DNA from: Legionella israelensis
GTDB taxonomy: Bacteria > Pseudomonadota > Gammaproteobacteria > Legionellales > Legionellaceae
Reading direction: 5' to 3'
NCBI RefSeq assembly: GCF_004571175.1
Contig: NZ_CP038273.1
Span: forward strand, 1-64,000
DNA length: 64,000 bases
Shown here: positions 26,893 to 37,383 of the stretch, in pieces
Layout: every line of letters begins with the position of its first letter
Position numbering within the stretch: the stretch's first letter is position 1
The notes under the pieces: model-generated
Database searches by the model: none
Told to the model about the DNA's origin: nothing
Seen by the model: the letters and a program-made list of their open reading frames with translations, nothing else
Position numbers and translations under genes: made by a program

Positions 26893-28389
26893 ATGTTCAG
26901 TAAAAGCCGATTTACCATTCTTATATTTGCTTTTTTTCTTTTTTCAGGTTTTAGTGGTCTATTAAATGCAGTTGCTTTGAAAGAGCTAAATCAAACTAAG
27001 GCCAAACCTACCACCATTTCTGTCAGTGAAATAGATTTTCAACTGGATGGAAAAGGAAAGAAAACCCGGGTTTTTGATCTCAGCTTTACTCATCCTGATG
27101 GCAGTAAAGATAATAAAGGCTATTTTGCAAATAAGGGCGAAATGTTTTATACAATCGTTAAAAATAAAACATCAAAGCCCATCACTATTCATTGGCATGG
27201 ATTGATTGTTCCCAGTGCCCAAGATGGCGTTCCTTATGTTTCCCAGCTTCCTTTAGCTCCGGGAGAAAGCAAGGTTTTTAATTTTCGATTGCTTCAGGCA
27301 GGAACTTACTGGATGCATTCGCATGTTGGTTTTCAGGAGCAAATAATGCTCTCTGCGCCTTTAATTATCCATGACCCTCAGGAGGAAAATAAGGAAATTC
27401 AAGAAGTGATAATGTTTCTGGAAGACTTTACCTATAAAGATCCTGAAAAAATATTTGAGAAAATGCGCAACATGAAAATGGTTTCTTCCGCCACTCAAAA
27501 GAAAACAGTTTCAACTAATTCAGATATTAACGATGTTGAATACGATGCTTTTCTTACCAATAAAAAAACACTGGCACAACCAGATGTTATTGATGTCAAA
27601 CCGGGAAAAAAAGTGCGGCTACGAATTATTAATGCTTCCTCTGCAACAAATTATAGAATTGATTTAGGGCAGTTAAAAGGCGCGCTTATTGCTGTAGATG
27701 GTGAAAATGTTCATCCCGTACAAGGCTCAGATTTTCCGATTGGAATTGCCAATCGTATTGATGTTCTGGTTGACATTCCCCAACAGGGCGGAGCTTTTCC
27801 TATCTTGGCTCTCGCAGAAGGTACGAATCAACAAACTGGATTGATTCTTAAAACAGAAAACGCGAGTCCACCGGAAATCAGCCCCACGGCAGAAGAGATG
27901 ATGGGTCGAGTTAAATATTATGAATTGGAAAAACAACTAAAAACAAAAAATCCTTTACCTGTCAGGAAAGTGGATAAGCAAATAAAACTTGTTCTCGGCG
28001 GTGATATGAATGGTTACAAGTGGACCATTAACAACCAAAGCTGGCCAAATATTACCCCTAATGTAATCAATTTCGGTGATCGTGTAGAAATCATCTATGA
28101 AAATAAAACTTCCATGTCGCACCCTATGCATTTTCACGGACATGTATATCAGGTAACAGAGATTGACGGTAAACCCATTCAGGGTGGGGCAGTACGCGAC
28201 ACCATTCTGGTTCAACCGAATTCCACAGTGAAAGTCCAGTTTGATGCTCTTAATCCTGGCGTTTGGGTAAATCATTGTCACAATCTATATCATTTAAATG
28301 CAGGTATGCTAACCACGATACAATACCAGCATTATCCAAAACCTGATTTTTATTTAAAAAAAAATCGGACAAAAAAAGCTAGTCCCTGA
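26893..28389 (+). CDS. multicopper oxidase
   Basis: A 498-residue secreted laccase-like oxidase with an N-terminal signal peptide (about residues 1-28). Three cupredoxin domains carry all four copper-ligand clusters: IHWHG (about residue 97), WMHSHVG (about 139), HPMHFHGH (about 409) and HCHNLYHLNAGM (about 460). The last carries the type 1 Cys, His and axial Met. Such enzymes oxidise Cu(I), Fe(II) or phenols in the periplasm or outside the cell. There is no long Met-rich CueO insert and no Tat twin-arginine. It has its own sigma-70 promoter. The DUF4396 membrane protein follows 119 bases later. Confidence 0.92.
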   Translation: MFSKSRFTILIFAFFLFSGFSGLLNAVALKELNQTKAKPTTISVSEIDFQLDGKGKKTRVFDLSFTHPDGSKDNKGYFANKGEMFYTIVKNKTSKPITIHWHGLIVPSAQDGVPYVSQLPLAPGESKVFNFRLLQAGTYWMHSHVGFQEQIMLSAPLIIHDPQEENKEIQEVIMFLEDFTYKDPEKIFEKMRNMKMVSSATQKKTVSTNSDINDVEYDAFLTNKKTLAQPDVIDVKPGKKVRLRIINASSATNYRIDLGQLKGALIAVDGENVHPVQGSDFPIGIANRIDVLVDIPQQGGAFPILALAEGTNQQTGLILKTENASPPEISPTAEEMMGRVKYYELEKQLKTKNPLPVRKVDKQIKLVLGGDMNGYKWTINNQSWPNITPNVINFGDRVEIIYENKTSMSHPMHFHGHVYQVTEIDGKPIQGGAVRDTILVQPNSTVKVQFDALNPGVWVNHCHNLYHLNAGMLTTIQYQHYPKPDFYLKKNRTKKASP

Positions 28390-28508
28390 GGGTCAGTTTA
28401 ATATAATAAGATGATATTGTGGCATTTTGCTTGGACCGGGTATAACGTTTTGCTTTTTTACGGAATAACCGCCGAACCCATGTTAATTAAGAGGCGCAGG
28501 AGCTAAAC

Positions 28509-29279
28509 ATGTTAGCAGGAATAATGATTTTATGGTTTATTTTTGTTTTACTATCTTTAGCTTACGTGGCTTATGACATTAGGGTTGTGCCGATTGACTG
28601 GGTACAAAAATTGGGATGGATCCTTGTTGTAGCTTATACCGGCCCCATTGGTTTGTTTTTTTATTTTCTGACGTGTCGAAGCCCCGGTGAAGGCCTCCAT
28701 GAAATTTATACAAAAGCTCAGTGGAAGCAGGCTGTCAATTCGGAGGTTCATTGTCTTGCAGGGGACGCTACCGGCATTATTTTTGCAGCCATTCTTTTAT
28801 CTTTCATAGAATTAAACAATGGGACTGAACTTGTTTTTGAATACATATCTGCATTTATTTTTGGCTGGTTTATTTTTCAAGCGGGTATGATGAAAAATAT
28901 GTATGCTAATTACTGGCAGGCGGTGAAAAAAACTTTTTTCTCTGAAACGGTTTCAATGAATTTTGTCATGATGGGCATAGCCACCGTTTTAGGTGGTATT
29001 ATTGCTTTCCCAATCAATCATTGGCTAGTAAAAAATAAATTAAAGCACGGTTGTATGACTTTGCCTGAAGCTAACCTAAAACAGGCTCACGAAACAAAAG
29101 CACATCCAGCGAAATCTGCTGAGGAGGAAAAAATGCATGTTCAGCATAAAGCGGATGAACATCATCATGAAATGGGAGAACTGCCTCTTAAGACCCAGTT
29201 AAAATACACTGGCATTACATTTGCGGTTCTTGTACTTGTAGTTATTATTACCGGATTATTTGTCCCAATAAAATTTTAA
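28509..29279 (+). CDS. DUF4396 membrane protein with a His-rich segment
   Basis: A 256-residue integral membrane protein of the DUF4396 type. Six or so membrane helices run in two blocks (residues 1-60 and 90-180), with one more at the C-terminus (LKYTGITFAVLVLVVIITGL). The loop at about 195-225 is rich in His, Glu and Lys (HVQHKADEHHHEMGE), a plausible metal-binding stretch. It lies downstream of a multicopper oxidase, so a copper-handling role is inferred. AGGCGCAGGAG precedes the ATG. The gap before it has no clear terminator. Confidence 0.75.
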   Translation: MLAGIMILWFIFVLLSLAYVAYDIRVVPIDWVQKLGWILVVAYTGPIGLFFYFLTCRSPGEGLHEIYTKAQWKQAVNSEVHCLAGDATGIIFAAILLSFIELNNGTELVFEYISAFIFGWFIFQAGMMKNMYANYWQAVKKTFFSETVSMNFVMMGIATVLGGIIAFPINHWLVKNKLKHGCMTLPEANLKQAHETKAHPAKSAEEEKMHVQHKADEHHHEMGELPLKTQLKYTGITFAVLVLVVIITGLFVPIKF

Positions 29280-29326
29280 TGTCATGATTTCGGTTGAATA
29301 ATTTGGAATTTATCCTTTGAAAAATA

Positions 29327-29354
29327 GGGATATTTACAATTTATCCCCCTTTTT
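29327..29354 (+). terminator. probable terminator after the DUF4396 gene
   Basis: GGGATA (29327-29332) pairs with TATCCC (29342-29347) around nine bases, followed by CCTTTTTATA. The stem is short, but the T-run position is right. The rest of 29280-29561 is AT-rich with no gene. Confidence 0.4.
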
Positions 29355-29561
29355 ATATAAGATTATATAAGAAAAAAGTTTGATAGAGATCTAGTAATGA
29401 AACGAGAAAATAATAGTACATTAAAAGACATCTGAACATCCTCATTTTATACCATATCTGATAAGTTTTTTGTTTTTTTAATTTGTAATGGATTAATAAT
29501 TAAATAGAAATTATTTTTATCCCTTTTTGCATATATAGGAAATTACACAGGAGTGAATTTT

Positions 29562-30710
29562 ATGAGGATACTAATTGTAGGTGCAGGTATTGCTGGCCTA
29601 AGCCTTACAGTATTATTGAGACAAAGAGGTTTAAATCCGACTTTAATAGAAAAATCGGAATCATTTGGCTCGGCAGGTTACATGCTGGGCTTGTATCCTA
29701 CAGGTGCCAACGTATTGCGTTCATTGAACGGTTATAAATCCTATCTTGATGTATCCGTAGCTGGAAAAGGGTATGAAGCTTATAATGATAAATCTCAGTT
29801 ACTTAAGCAATTTTCATTTGCTCCTATGATAGAAGGTTATGGTCCTTATCAGCTTGTTACCCGCTATGATCTACTTGATGTTATTTACCAGACCTGTAAA
29901 GATTTAAGGGTACGTTTTAATACTCAGATTTCTTCTTTGACTCAAACTGAGCATGAAGTAAAAGTCGTATTCAGTGATCAATCCCAAGCTGATTTTGACT
30001 TGGTCGTGGGTGCTGATGGCCTGCACTCGCAAATTAGAAGTTTTATTTTGAAAGATAATGAATATCACTATTTCCATACGGGTTGGGGGGGATGGGTTTG
30101 GTGGGATAATAATCATGTTGTTCCTGAAAATACTATACAGGAATTCTGGGGAAAAGGTGTTTTTTTAGGTATGTATCCTGTACGTGGGAAAACAGGTATG
30201 ATTGCTGCGGTTGATTCTCCCTCTGCTGAGACTGCCTTAAAGGGCCGTAGCAGAAAGGAATACATCATTGAAAGATTTTCTGAAATTCGTAAATCTCGAC
30301 CAGAGGTATTTGCAGAATTACCATCAGACGATCAATCTGTCTTTTTTTGGCCTTTAAGCGATCAGAGAGCAACAAAATGGCATAAAGGACGTGTAGTACT
30401 ATTAGGGGATGCAGCGACAGCCTTTTTACCCACAGCAGGCATAGGTGCGACAATGGCATTGGAATCTGCAGCTGTTTTAAATGACATTCTATCCAGAACT
30501 GGCGTTGAGTTTGTGCAACAAGCCCTAGATTTATTTGAGAAACGGCGCAGGACAAGGGTTGAGCGGGCACAAAATGATTCTAGACGTTTAGCAAAATTGA
30601 TGTTTGTCAGTTTCTCTTGGGGTGTATGGATACGGGATTTTTTCACAAGAATGATGTCCGTCAAATCCTTAATGAAAGGCATTATGAAAGGCTTTAATGA
30701 GCCAATTTAG
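29562..30710 (+). CDS. FAD-dependent monooxygenase (UbiH/TetX-like)
   Basis: A 382-residue class A flavin monooxygenase. The ADP-binding fold opens the protein (ILIVGAGIAGLSLTVLLRQRG), the middle motif is GADGLHSQIR, and the FAD ribityl motif is GRVVLLGDAATAFLPTAGIGATMALESA. The substrate is unknown; aromatic hydroxylases, squalene-type enzymes and tetracycline oxidases share this architecture. The ATG at 29562 is chosen over the GTG at 29553 because the CAGGAG site overlaps the latter. It is monocistronic, with the convergent POT transporter beyond. Confidence 0.88.
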   Translation: MRILIVGAGIAGLSLTVLLRQRGLNPTLIEKSESFGSAGYMLGLYPTGANVLRSLNGYKSYLDVSVAGKGYEAYNDKSQLLKQFSFAPMIEGYGPYQLVTRYDLLDVIYQTCKDLRVRFNTQISSLTQTEHEVKVVFSDQSQADFDLVVGADGLHSQIRSFILKDNEYHYFHTGWGGWVWWDNNHVVPENTIQEFWGKGVFLGMYPVRGKTGMIAAVDSPSAETALKGRSRKEYIIERFSEIRKSRPEVFAELPSDDQSVFFWPLSDQRATKWHKGRVVLLGDAATAFLPTAGIGATMALESAAVLNDILSRTGVEFVQQALDLFEKRRRTRVERAQNDSRRLAKLMFVSFSWGVWIRDFFTRMMSVKSLMKGIMKGFNEPI

Positions 30711-30842
30711 AATAATAACTTAATTTCATTTTGATGACTGCAAAAAGCGGATAACTACACAAGTCGACTCATCGAACGTATTTGGCACAAAAATGCTATT
30801 TTAAAAATCATGCAGAGATCATAAAAACGGTCTTGAATAATA

Positions 30843-32318
30843 TCAAATCAATTCTTCTTCTGTTTTCATATCTTTTAGTAAGTATTGAATAAGGCCGTAT
30901 AACGCCAGACAAACTATACTTGCAATAATAAGGATAATTAATATTTCGGTAAAGGTAGTGGCATAATGAGCCCGAAGAAGTGGTAAATCTTTTTCCTGCG
31001 GTGAAATGGCAGTAATGGATGCAAGCTTACCTGACAGGAAGCCACCTAGTCCTAGAGAGACAAAGAATATCCCCATCATTGTGCTGACTTTGTCTCGGGA
31101 AGCAAGAACTGTAATGGCTGATAAACCAACAGGAGATAAGAGAAGTTCAGCTAAAGAAATCAACAAGTAGGCTGGAAGAATGTAAAAAGGGGAAATTAAT
31201 TGGTGAGGATCGGCAAGATAGCACACTAAATCAATAATAACATATCCCAGAGTAATCAATAAAATAGCCATTAAAAACTTTTTGGCAGTATTTTTTCCGC
31301 GCTCAATCAAGTTAAGTTTTTCACGATTCTTAGATAAGAAATAACCAAAAAATATCATACCAAGACTTTGTACAGTTACATAATATGGTGGAGGAAATTG
31401 AATCCCATAAACGGTCGGTTTAACGACTCGCTCAATAAAGAGCGTTAATGAAAGAAACATCTGAAAATAAAACGTCCAGAAAGTAACGGATATAATACAA
31501 AGCAACCCAATAACTATATTTAATCTGGCCTGTTTATAGGCTTCTTTTTTTATGGAATAAAAAAGATAAGCCGCAGAAAGAAATACCACAATGGCAAACA
31601 GCAAATTGGCCAGATCCGGATAATACATAATATAAAAAGATACGGCCCATAATAAAAGAATTAATATAAAAGCGGAAATTAATGACTGCCAATTATGATT
31701 AGATGGATTGTAATCTTGTATTTTATAAACCATCATTCCATATACAAAAACAAAAAATGAAAAAATCATGCCTATAATTGCACTGGCAAAAGAAGTAGAC
31801 CAGCCAAAGTAAAAATACAGTTGGCTTGGCAAGGTAGTACCTAAAATAATGCCTGTAGTGATACCCATATAGAAAATAGTAAAACCACTTTCTCGACGTG
31901 AAGAACCTGGAGGATATTCATTACCTAATAAAGAAGAAATATTGGGTTTCAGCAGACCGGTTCCCACGGCAATTCCAGCAAGGGATGAGGTCAGAGCCAA
32001 ATCACTATCGAAAGCGGAAAGAAGGCAATAACTCAACAGAAGAAAAATAATTCCTGAAATTACAGCAGCCTTTTGACCGAGCATTTTATCTGCAATCCAT
32101 CCGCCAATAACCGGAGATAAATAAGTTAAAGCGGTAAAGGAACCAACAAGGGCATAGGTGCGGTCATCATTCCACTTTAAATATAATGACAAATATAGGG
32201 CAAGCAGGGTTTGTACAACATAAAAGCCATAACGCTCCCACATTTCTGTGCCAAAAAAAACTTTAAGGCTTTGAGGATGTTTTGTAATATTTGTTTTCAC
32301 AGTGACATAAAAATGCAA
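30843..32318 (-). CDS. POT/PTR-family proton-dependent oligopeptide transporter
   Basis: A 491-residue major-facilitator peptide importer with 12-14 membrane helices. The POT signature is visible at the N-terminus (FFGTEMWERYGFYVVQ), with the E-x-x-E-R-like proton/peptide motif, then GGWIADKMLGQK, and FTIFYMGITTGIILG as the second PTR signature. It imports di- and tripeptides with protons, which suits a Legionella-like, amino-acid-consuming organism. Monocistronic. The start lies in an AT-rich stretch with a weak ribosome site, so a nearby GTG is an alternative start. Confidence 0.92.
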   Translation of the reverse strand: MHFYVTVKTNITKHPQSLKVFFGTEMWERYGFYVVQTLLALYLSLYLKWNDDRTYALVGSFTALTYLSPVIGGWIADKMLGQKAAVISGIIFLLLSYCLLSAFDSDLALTSSLAGIAVGTGLLKPNISSLLGNEYPPGSSRRESGFTIFYMGITTGIILGTTLPSQLYFYFGWSTSFASAIIGMIFSFFVFVYGMMVYKIQDYNPSNHNWQSLISAFILILLLWAVSFYIMYYPDLANLLFAIVVFLSAAYLFYSIKKEAYKQARLNIVIGLLCIISVTFWTFYFQMFLSLTLFIERVVKPTVYGIQFPPPYYVTVQSLGMIFFGYFLSKNREKLNLIERGKNTAKKFLMAILLITLGYVIIDLVCYLADPHQLISPFYILPAYLLISLAELLLSPVGLSAITVLASRDKVSTMMGIFFVSLGLGGFLSGKLASITAISPQEKDLPLLRAHYATTFTEILIILIIASIVCLALYGLIQYLLKDMKTEEELI

Positions 32319-32707
32319 GACAATACACTCAGTTTACATAAAGTTGATTTTATATACAACCATTGTGGTTTTGTCTTTTGCTGGACTTTAGTCATTTTTC
32401 AAGTAAAGGAAAGCAATAGTTTAAAGACTATAGAAGTGCACCGTTATATTTATCAACGCTGTAAATCGATGACTTGAGGAATAGAATGGCACGAATTACC
32501 GCGGCATCGACCGCGGTATCTATACGAAGCTCCGTATGGGCCCGCTATCAAGTGACGGGGATTCGATCCCTAAAAAATGGCTAAATTCGAATTTTGATAT
32601 CTTAACTTTTTTGCGAAGAATGCAGGCTGTATTTGTCCTGCTTATGTATTATTATGATGGACAGTTAGTCTGTTTAAAAAAATGGACACCCCGAATAGGA
32701 GAGCAAG
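32319..32707. other. 389-base intergenic region with hairpin cluster
   Basis: Divergent upstream regions of the POT transporter and hutU. No protein gene is evident. The centre (32497-32570) holds three consecutive hairpins, listed separately. AATAGGAGAGC just before 32708 is the hutU ribosome binding site. Confidence 0.5.
32497..32570. repeat. REP-like element of three consecutive hairpins
   Basis: Hairpin 1: TACCGCGG (32497-32504) with CCGCGGTA (32511-32518). Hairpin 2: ATACG (32522-32526) with CGTAT (32533-32537). Hairpin 3: GGGAT (32558-32562) with ATCCC (32566-32570), followed by TAAAAAA. It is GC-rich against an AT-rich background. It looks like a dispersed extragenic palindromic element; the last hairpin resembles a tRNA T-arm, but no tRNA can be folded here. 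Confidence 0.5.
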
Positions 32708-34381
32708 ATGACTGAGCAAACGAATAAAAGCAGGATAAAAGCAAAGACAGGCAATCAACTGGAAGCAAAAAATTGGTCTTCTGAAGCTGCGTTACGAATG
32801 TTATGCAATAATCTGGATTCGGAAGTTGCTGAAAAACCTGAAGAATTGATCGTTTATGGTGGACTTGGCAAGGCTGCCAGAAACTGGGCATGTTTTGAAA
32901 AAATAATTGAGGTTCTAAAAGAGTTGAATGAGGATCAAACACTTCTCATTCAATCCGGCAAGCCTGTAGGTGTATTTAAGACTCACTCCTTTGCTCCACG
33001 TGTACTCATTGCTAACTCAAATCTCGTTCCTCACTGGGCGAACTGGCAGCATTTTAATGAGCTAGATAAGAAAGGATTAATGATGTATGGGCAAATGACA
33101 GCAGGTAGCTGGATATATATTGGCTCACAGGGCATTATCCAGGGAACTTACGAAACCTTTATCGCTTGCGCCAAAAAGCATTTTAACGGGGATTTATCGG
33201 GTAAGTGGATATTAACTGCAGGGCTTGGCGGCATGGGCGGAGCACAACCCTTGGCTGCAACGATGGCAGGAGCAAGTATTTTGGCGGTAGAGTGTGATTT
33301 AGAGAGGATAAAAAAACGTATTAAAACCAAATATCTCGATAAATATACTGATAATTTACAAGAAGCTTTAAATTGGATTGAACAGGCTTGTGAAAAAAAT
33401 GAACCTTTATCTGTAGGCTTATTGGGAAATGCTGCTGAAATATACCCTGAATTGGTGGAAAGAAAAATATATCCGTCACTGGTAACGGATCAAACCAGTG
33501 CGCACGATCCTTTAAATGGTTATCTTCCAAGCGGATGGACTCTGCAACAAGCACAAGAGCTTCGTTTATCTCATCCGGAAAAGGTCGTCAATGCAGCTAA
33601 AACATCGATGGCACAACAGGTTCGCGCCATGCTTGCTTTCCAGAAAGAAGGTATCCCGGTTTTTGATTATGGAAACAATATACGACAAATGGCATTTGAA
33701 GCCGGTGTAAAAGAGGCCTTTTCATTCGAAGGCTTTGTTCCAGCTTATATTCGTCCGCTTTTTTGTGAAGGCATTGGGCCGTTTCGATGGGTGGCTTTAT
33801 CAGGGGATCCTGAAGATATTTATGCTACAGATGAAATGGTTAAATGCCTTATTCCTGAAAATAAGCATCTTCATCAATGGCTGGATATGGCGCGCGAGAA
33901 AATTTCTTTTCAAGGATTACCGGCAAGAATATGTTGGGTCGGTTTAAAAGATCGAGCTAGGTTGGCCCTTGCTTTTAATGAAATGGTACAAAATAAAAAA
34001 GTAAAAGCTCCTATCGTTATCGGACGGGATCATCTTGATTCAGGCTCTGTAGCCAGCCCTAATCGAGAAACTGAAGGAATGAAAGATGGCAGTGATGCTG
34101 TTTCAGATTGGCCTTTATTAAATGCTTTGTTAAATTGTGCCAGTGGAGCAACCTGGGTGAGCATTCATCATGGAGGTGGAGTAGGTATGGGTTTTTCTCA
34201 ACATGCTGGAGTCGTTATTGTGGCTGATGGTACGAAGGAAGCTGAGGAAAAACTGGCCAGAGTTTTACACAATGATCCAGCTACAGGGGTTATGCGGCAC
34301 GCTGATGCGGGATATGAATTGGCCAAAAAATGTGCCAGGGAAAATGCTTTGTGGCTACCTATGGAGTCGGTTGGAGAATAA
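32708..34381 (+). CDS. hutU: urocanate hydratase
   Basis: A 557-residue urocanase that converts urocanate to imidazolonepropionate using tightly bound NAD+. Blocks: [13 protein letters not shown] at the N-terminus, [22 protein letters not shown] split over the substrate site, the NAD-binding [12 protein letters not shown], and the C-terminal [18 protein letters not shown]. Length is standard. GAATAGGAGAGC precedes the ATG. hutH follows three bases after the stop, so the two catalyse consecutive steps of histidine degradation from one transcript. Confidence 0.97.
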   Translation: MTEQTNKSRIKAKTGNQLEAKNWSSEAALRMLCNNLDSEVAEKPEELIVYGGLGKAARNWACFEKIIEVLKELNEDQTLLIQSGKPVGVFKTHSFAPRVLIANSNLVPHWANWQHFNELDKKGLMMYGQMTAGSWIYIGSQGIIQGTYETFIACAKKHFNGDLSGKWILTAGLGGMGGAQPLAATMAGASILAVECDLERIKKRIKTKYLDKYTDNLQEALNWIEQACEKNEPLSVGLLGNAAEIYPELVERKIYPSLVTDQTSAHDPLNGYLPSGWTLQQAQELRLSHPEKVVNAAKTSMAQQVRAMLAFQKEGIPVFDYGNNIRQMAFEAGVKEAFSFEGFVPAYIRPLFCEGIGPFRWVALSGDPEDIYATDEMVKCLIPENKHLHQWLDMAREKISFQGLPARICWVGLKDRARLALAFNEMVQNKKVKAPIVIGRDHLDSGSVASPNRETEGMKDGSDAVSDWPLLNALLNCASGATWVSIHHGGGVGMGFSQHAGVVIVADGTKEAEEKLARVLHNDPATGVMRHADAGYELAKKCARENALWLPMESVGE

Positions 34382-34384
34382 TTG

Positions 34385-35905
34385 ATGAGCAATACTTTTG
34401 TTTTAAATCCAGGTCAATTGACTCTGCAGTCAATAAGAGAATTAATGTTAAACCATCGGCCTTGTGAATTAGCCCAGAGTGCTTTAGAGAATATCAGAGC
34501 TTCAAATCACACAGTTTTAAGTATTTTGGAAAAGCAGCAAACGGTATATGGCATTAATACCGGCTTTGGATCTTTAGCGTCAAACCGCATATCTGAAGAT
34601 AAACTTAAAAAACTGCAAAGAAACATTGTTCTTTCTCATGCCTGTGGTACCGGCGAGCTTTTATCAGATGATATTGTGTCTTTAATCTTATTGCTTAAAA
34701 TCAATAATCTGGCACAAGGTTACTCAGGTGTAAGGCCAGAGTTAATCCATTTCTTACAAACCTTATTCAATCGAAAAATGTATCCCTGTATACCTGCTAA
34801 GGGTTCCGTTGGTGCTTCGGGAGATTTAGCACCTCTTGCTCATATGTCTTTACCTGTCATTGGAGAAGGAGAACTTCGCCTTGAAGGTCAGATATTCAGT
34901 GCTGAAGAAGCGTTATCGATCGCTGGCTTACACCCCTTAGAGCTTGCCCCCAAAGAAGGTCTGGCCTTATTAAATGGTCTTCAGGTCTCTACTGCCATTT
35001 GTTTAAAAGCTTTTTTCGCTTGTGAAACACTTTTTGAAACAGCAGTATTATCAGGAAGCCTTTCTATAGATGCAGCTTGTGGCAGTGATGTGCCTTTTGA
35101 TGATCGTATTCATTTAGCCCGAGGTCATCAGGCACAACGAGATGTTGCGGCTATGTATCGGGAACTTTTATGTGGGAGTAAAATCAGAGAATCACACAGA
35201 CAGTGTTCACGAGTACAAGATCCCTATTCACTTCGATGCCAACCTCAGATCATGGGAGCCGTCTTGCATCAAATACAATTTGTAGGAGAAACACTTCAGG
35301 TTGAATCGAATGCAGTATCGGACAATCCTTTAGTTTTTCCAGAGCAGGGTGACGTTCTTTCCGGAGGTAATTTTCATGGTGAGATCATTGCCATGGCAGC
35401 AGATAATTTAGCTTTGGCCATTGCTGAAATCGGTGCAAATTCCGAACGTCGCATTGCCTTACTTATTGATAAAAATTTTAGCGATCTGCCTGCATTTTTA
35501 ATAAACGACAATGGCGTGAATTCAGGTTTTATGATAGCTCATGTGACGGCTGTAGCTTGCGCCAGCGAAAATAAATCGCTTGCTCATCCTCGTTCTGTTG
35601 ATAGTTTACCAACGTCAGCAAATCAGGAGGATCACGTTTCCATGGCGACATCAGCCGCTTTGCGGCTGCACACAATGATTGATAATACCGCCACCATTCT
35701 CGCTATTGAACTATTAGCTGCAAGTCAGGGCCTTGAATTTCATAAACCTCTGATAACCTCGAAGAAATTAAATCATTATTATGAAAAAATACGTATGCAC
35801 GTAGAACCTTTGGAAAAGGATCGCTATTTTGCTCCTGATATTGCGATTATAAAGCAGATGATTTTGAATGAAGAGTTTAAGATGAGTAATTGCATGCCGG
35901 GTTAA
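34385..35905 (+). CDS. hutH: histidine ammonia-lyase
   Basis: A 506-residue aromatic ammonia-lyase that removes ammonia from histidine to give urocanate. The Ala-Ser-Gly that forms the MIO cofactor is in GSVGASGDLAPLAHM (about residue 143). Other family blocks are YGINTGFGSLA, QVESNAVSDNPLVF and SLPTSANQEDHVSM. A second Met-preceding TTG codon exists, but the ATG at 34385 fits hutU spacing. hutI, hutG/hutF and a HutC-type repressor are not visible in the window. Confidence 0.97.
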   Translation: MSNTFVLNPGQLTLQSIRELMLNHRPCELAQSALENIRASNHTVLSILEKQQTVYGINTGFGSLASNRISEDKLKKLQRNIVLSHACGTGELLSDDIVSLILLLKINNLAQGYSGVRPELIHFLQTLFNRKMYPCIPAKGSVGASGDLAPLAHMSLPVIGEGELRLEGQIFSAEEALSIAGLHPLELAPKEGLALLNGLQVSTAICLKAFFACETLFETAVLSGSLSIDAACGSDVPFDDRIHLARGHQAQRDVAAMYRELLCGSKIRESHRQCSRVQDPYSLRCQPQIMGAVLHQIQFVGETLQVESNAVSDNPLVFPEQGDVLSGGNFHGEIIAMAADNLALAIAEIGANSERRIALLIDKNFSDLPAFLINDNGVNSGFMIAHVTAVACASENKSLAHPRSVDSLPTSANQEDHVSMATSAALRLHTMIDNTATILAIELLAASQGLEFHKPLITSKKLNHYYEKIRMHVEPLEKDRYFAPDIAIIKQMILNEEFKMSNCMPG

Positions 35906-35968
35906 AAAACCTTATTACCTCGACTCAGACACTGATAATTTTTTTCACGTGACAATAGGGACGTTAAT

Positions 35969-37372
35969 ATGTCAATTGGAAGTAAATTTGAAGATTTAAA
36001 AAAAAATCAGGAAAAAATACCTTATCCCTCGGCACAAAGAAGAATTGATTTGCTTATCAGTTTAAGAAAAGGACTTCAGGAGCAAGCCATATTGTTTGCC
36101 AATGCCATAAGCAATGACTTTTCTCATCGCTCAAGGGAAGAAACATTAGCTATTGAGGTTTTTTTTACGCTTAGGACAATAAATTTTTGTATTAAAAACA
36201 CCAAAAAATGGATGAAGAAACGAAAGCGGAAAATATCATGGCTATTTAGGTCGGCTTATGCCTATCTGTTACCACAGCCTTTAGGTGTAGTGGGTATTAT
36301 GGTTCCATGGAATTTTCCGCTTTATCTCGCACTGGTTCCTGCGGCTTATGCCATAAGTGCTGGTAACAGAATCATGATAAAGGTTTCTGAATTAACTCCG
36401 AATACCGGCAAAGCACTTATTCATCTGATTAAGTCGGCTAAACTGGAAGACTACATTCATGTTGTTGATGGAGATATTGAAACTGCTAAAATATTTACAA
36501 ACCTGCCTTTCGGCCATTTGCTTTTTACAGGATCGACCCAAGTTGGGAAAAAAGTCATGGAGGCAGCAAGCAGAAATTTAACTCCTGTAACGCTTGAGTT
36601 AGGGGGAAAATCGCCAGCGATTGTCTCAAAAACCGTATCTTCTGCCTATTTCAATCGTTTGTTTATGGGTAAGCTTCTTAACGCAGGACAAACCTGTGTT
36701 GCGCCAGATTATTTATTTATTCCAGAAGGTTGGGAAGAAAAAATTGAGCAGACTTTCCGCGCGTTTATGAATAAGCATTACCCTCAGCTTGAGAATAATT
36801 CTGATTATACAGCAATCGTTTCTGAGTCGCACAAAAAACGTTTGCAAAAATTAATTGAAGATGCTCAACAAAAAGGAGCCAGGGTGATTTGCTTTGGAGA
36901 TCATAACTTGAAGGGGCAAAAATTACCGGTATATCTGGTGTTTAATGTTCATCAAGATATGCTGATAATGCAGCAGGAAGTTTTTGGTCCCATTTTCCCC
37001 ATTATGAGTTATCAATCATTTAATCAGGTGATACAGTATATTAATTCACATCCTTGTCCCTTATCCCTTTATTATTTCGGTCAAAATAAAGAAGAAAAGG
37101 AACAACTGTTACTTAAAACCTTAAGCGGAGGATTCATTGTTAATAACACAATTATGCAAACAGGTATAGATGATTTGCCATTTGGAGGTGTGGGAGCCAG
37201 TGGCATGGGGACATATCATGGTAGGGAAGGTTTCGATGTTTTTTCTAAATTAAAGTCAGTGTTTGTTCAACGGCGAATCGCTCTTTTAAGTTATCTTTAT
37301 CCTCCTTATGGTAAATTATTAACATTTTTTCTTAAAAAAATAGGTAAAATTAATTTTAAATCTAATTTATAA
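35969..37372 (+). CDS. aldehyde dehydrogenase (coniferyl-aldehyde-type)
   Basis: A 467-residue NAD(P)-dependent aldehyde dehydrogenase. Active-site features are [22 protein letters not shown], the Glu in LELGGKSP, and the catalytic Cys in [11 protein letters not shown] (about residue 242). The C-terminal hydrophobic stretch and basic residues ([15 protein letters not shown]) resemble membrane-associated fatty/coniferyl aldehyde dehydrogenases. Substrate unknown. It lies 63 bases after hutH and its stop overlaps the first possible start of rnhA by one base. Confidence 0.9.
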   Translation: MSIGSKFEDLKKNQEKIPYPSAQRRIDLLISLRKGLQEQAILFANAISNDFSHRSREETLAIEVFFTLRTINFCIKNTKKWMKKRKRKISWLFRSAYAYLLPQPLGVVGIMVPWNFPLYLALVPAAYAISAGNRIMIKVSELTPNTGKALIHLIKSAKLEDYIHVVDGDIETAKIFTNLPFGHLLFTGSTQVGKKVMEAASRNLTPVTLELGGKSPAIVSKTVSSAYFNRLFMGKLLNAGQTCVAPDYLFIPEGWEEKIEQTFRAFMNKHYPQLENNSDYTAIVSESHKKRLQKLIEDAQQKGARVICFGDHNLKGQKLPVYLVFNVHQDMLIMQQEVFGPIFPIMSYQSFNQVIQYINSHPCPLSLYYFGQNKEEKEQLLLKTLSGGFIVNNTIMQTGIDDLPFGGVGASGMGTYHGREGFDVFSKLKSVFVQRRIALLSYLYPPYGKLLTFFLKKIGKINFKSNL

Positions 37373-37383
37373 TGACGGGCATT

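Noticed and set aside
32540..32575. tRNA-like T-arm (GGGGATTCGATCCC)
   Set aside because: No acceptor stem, D-arm or anticodon arm can be drawn around it; it fits better as one hairpin of a REP-like element.
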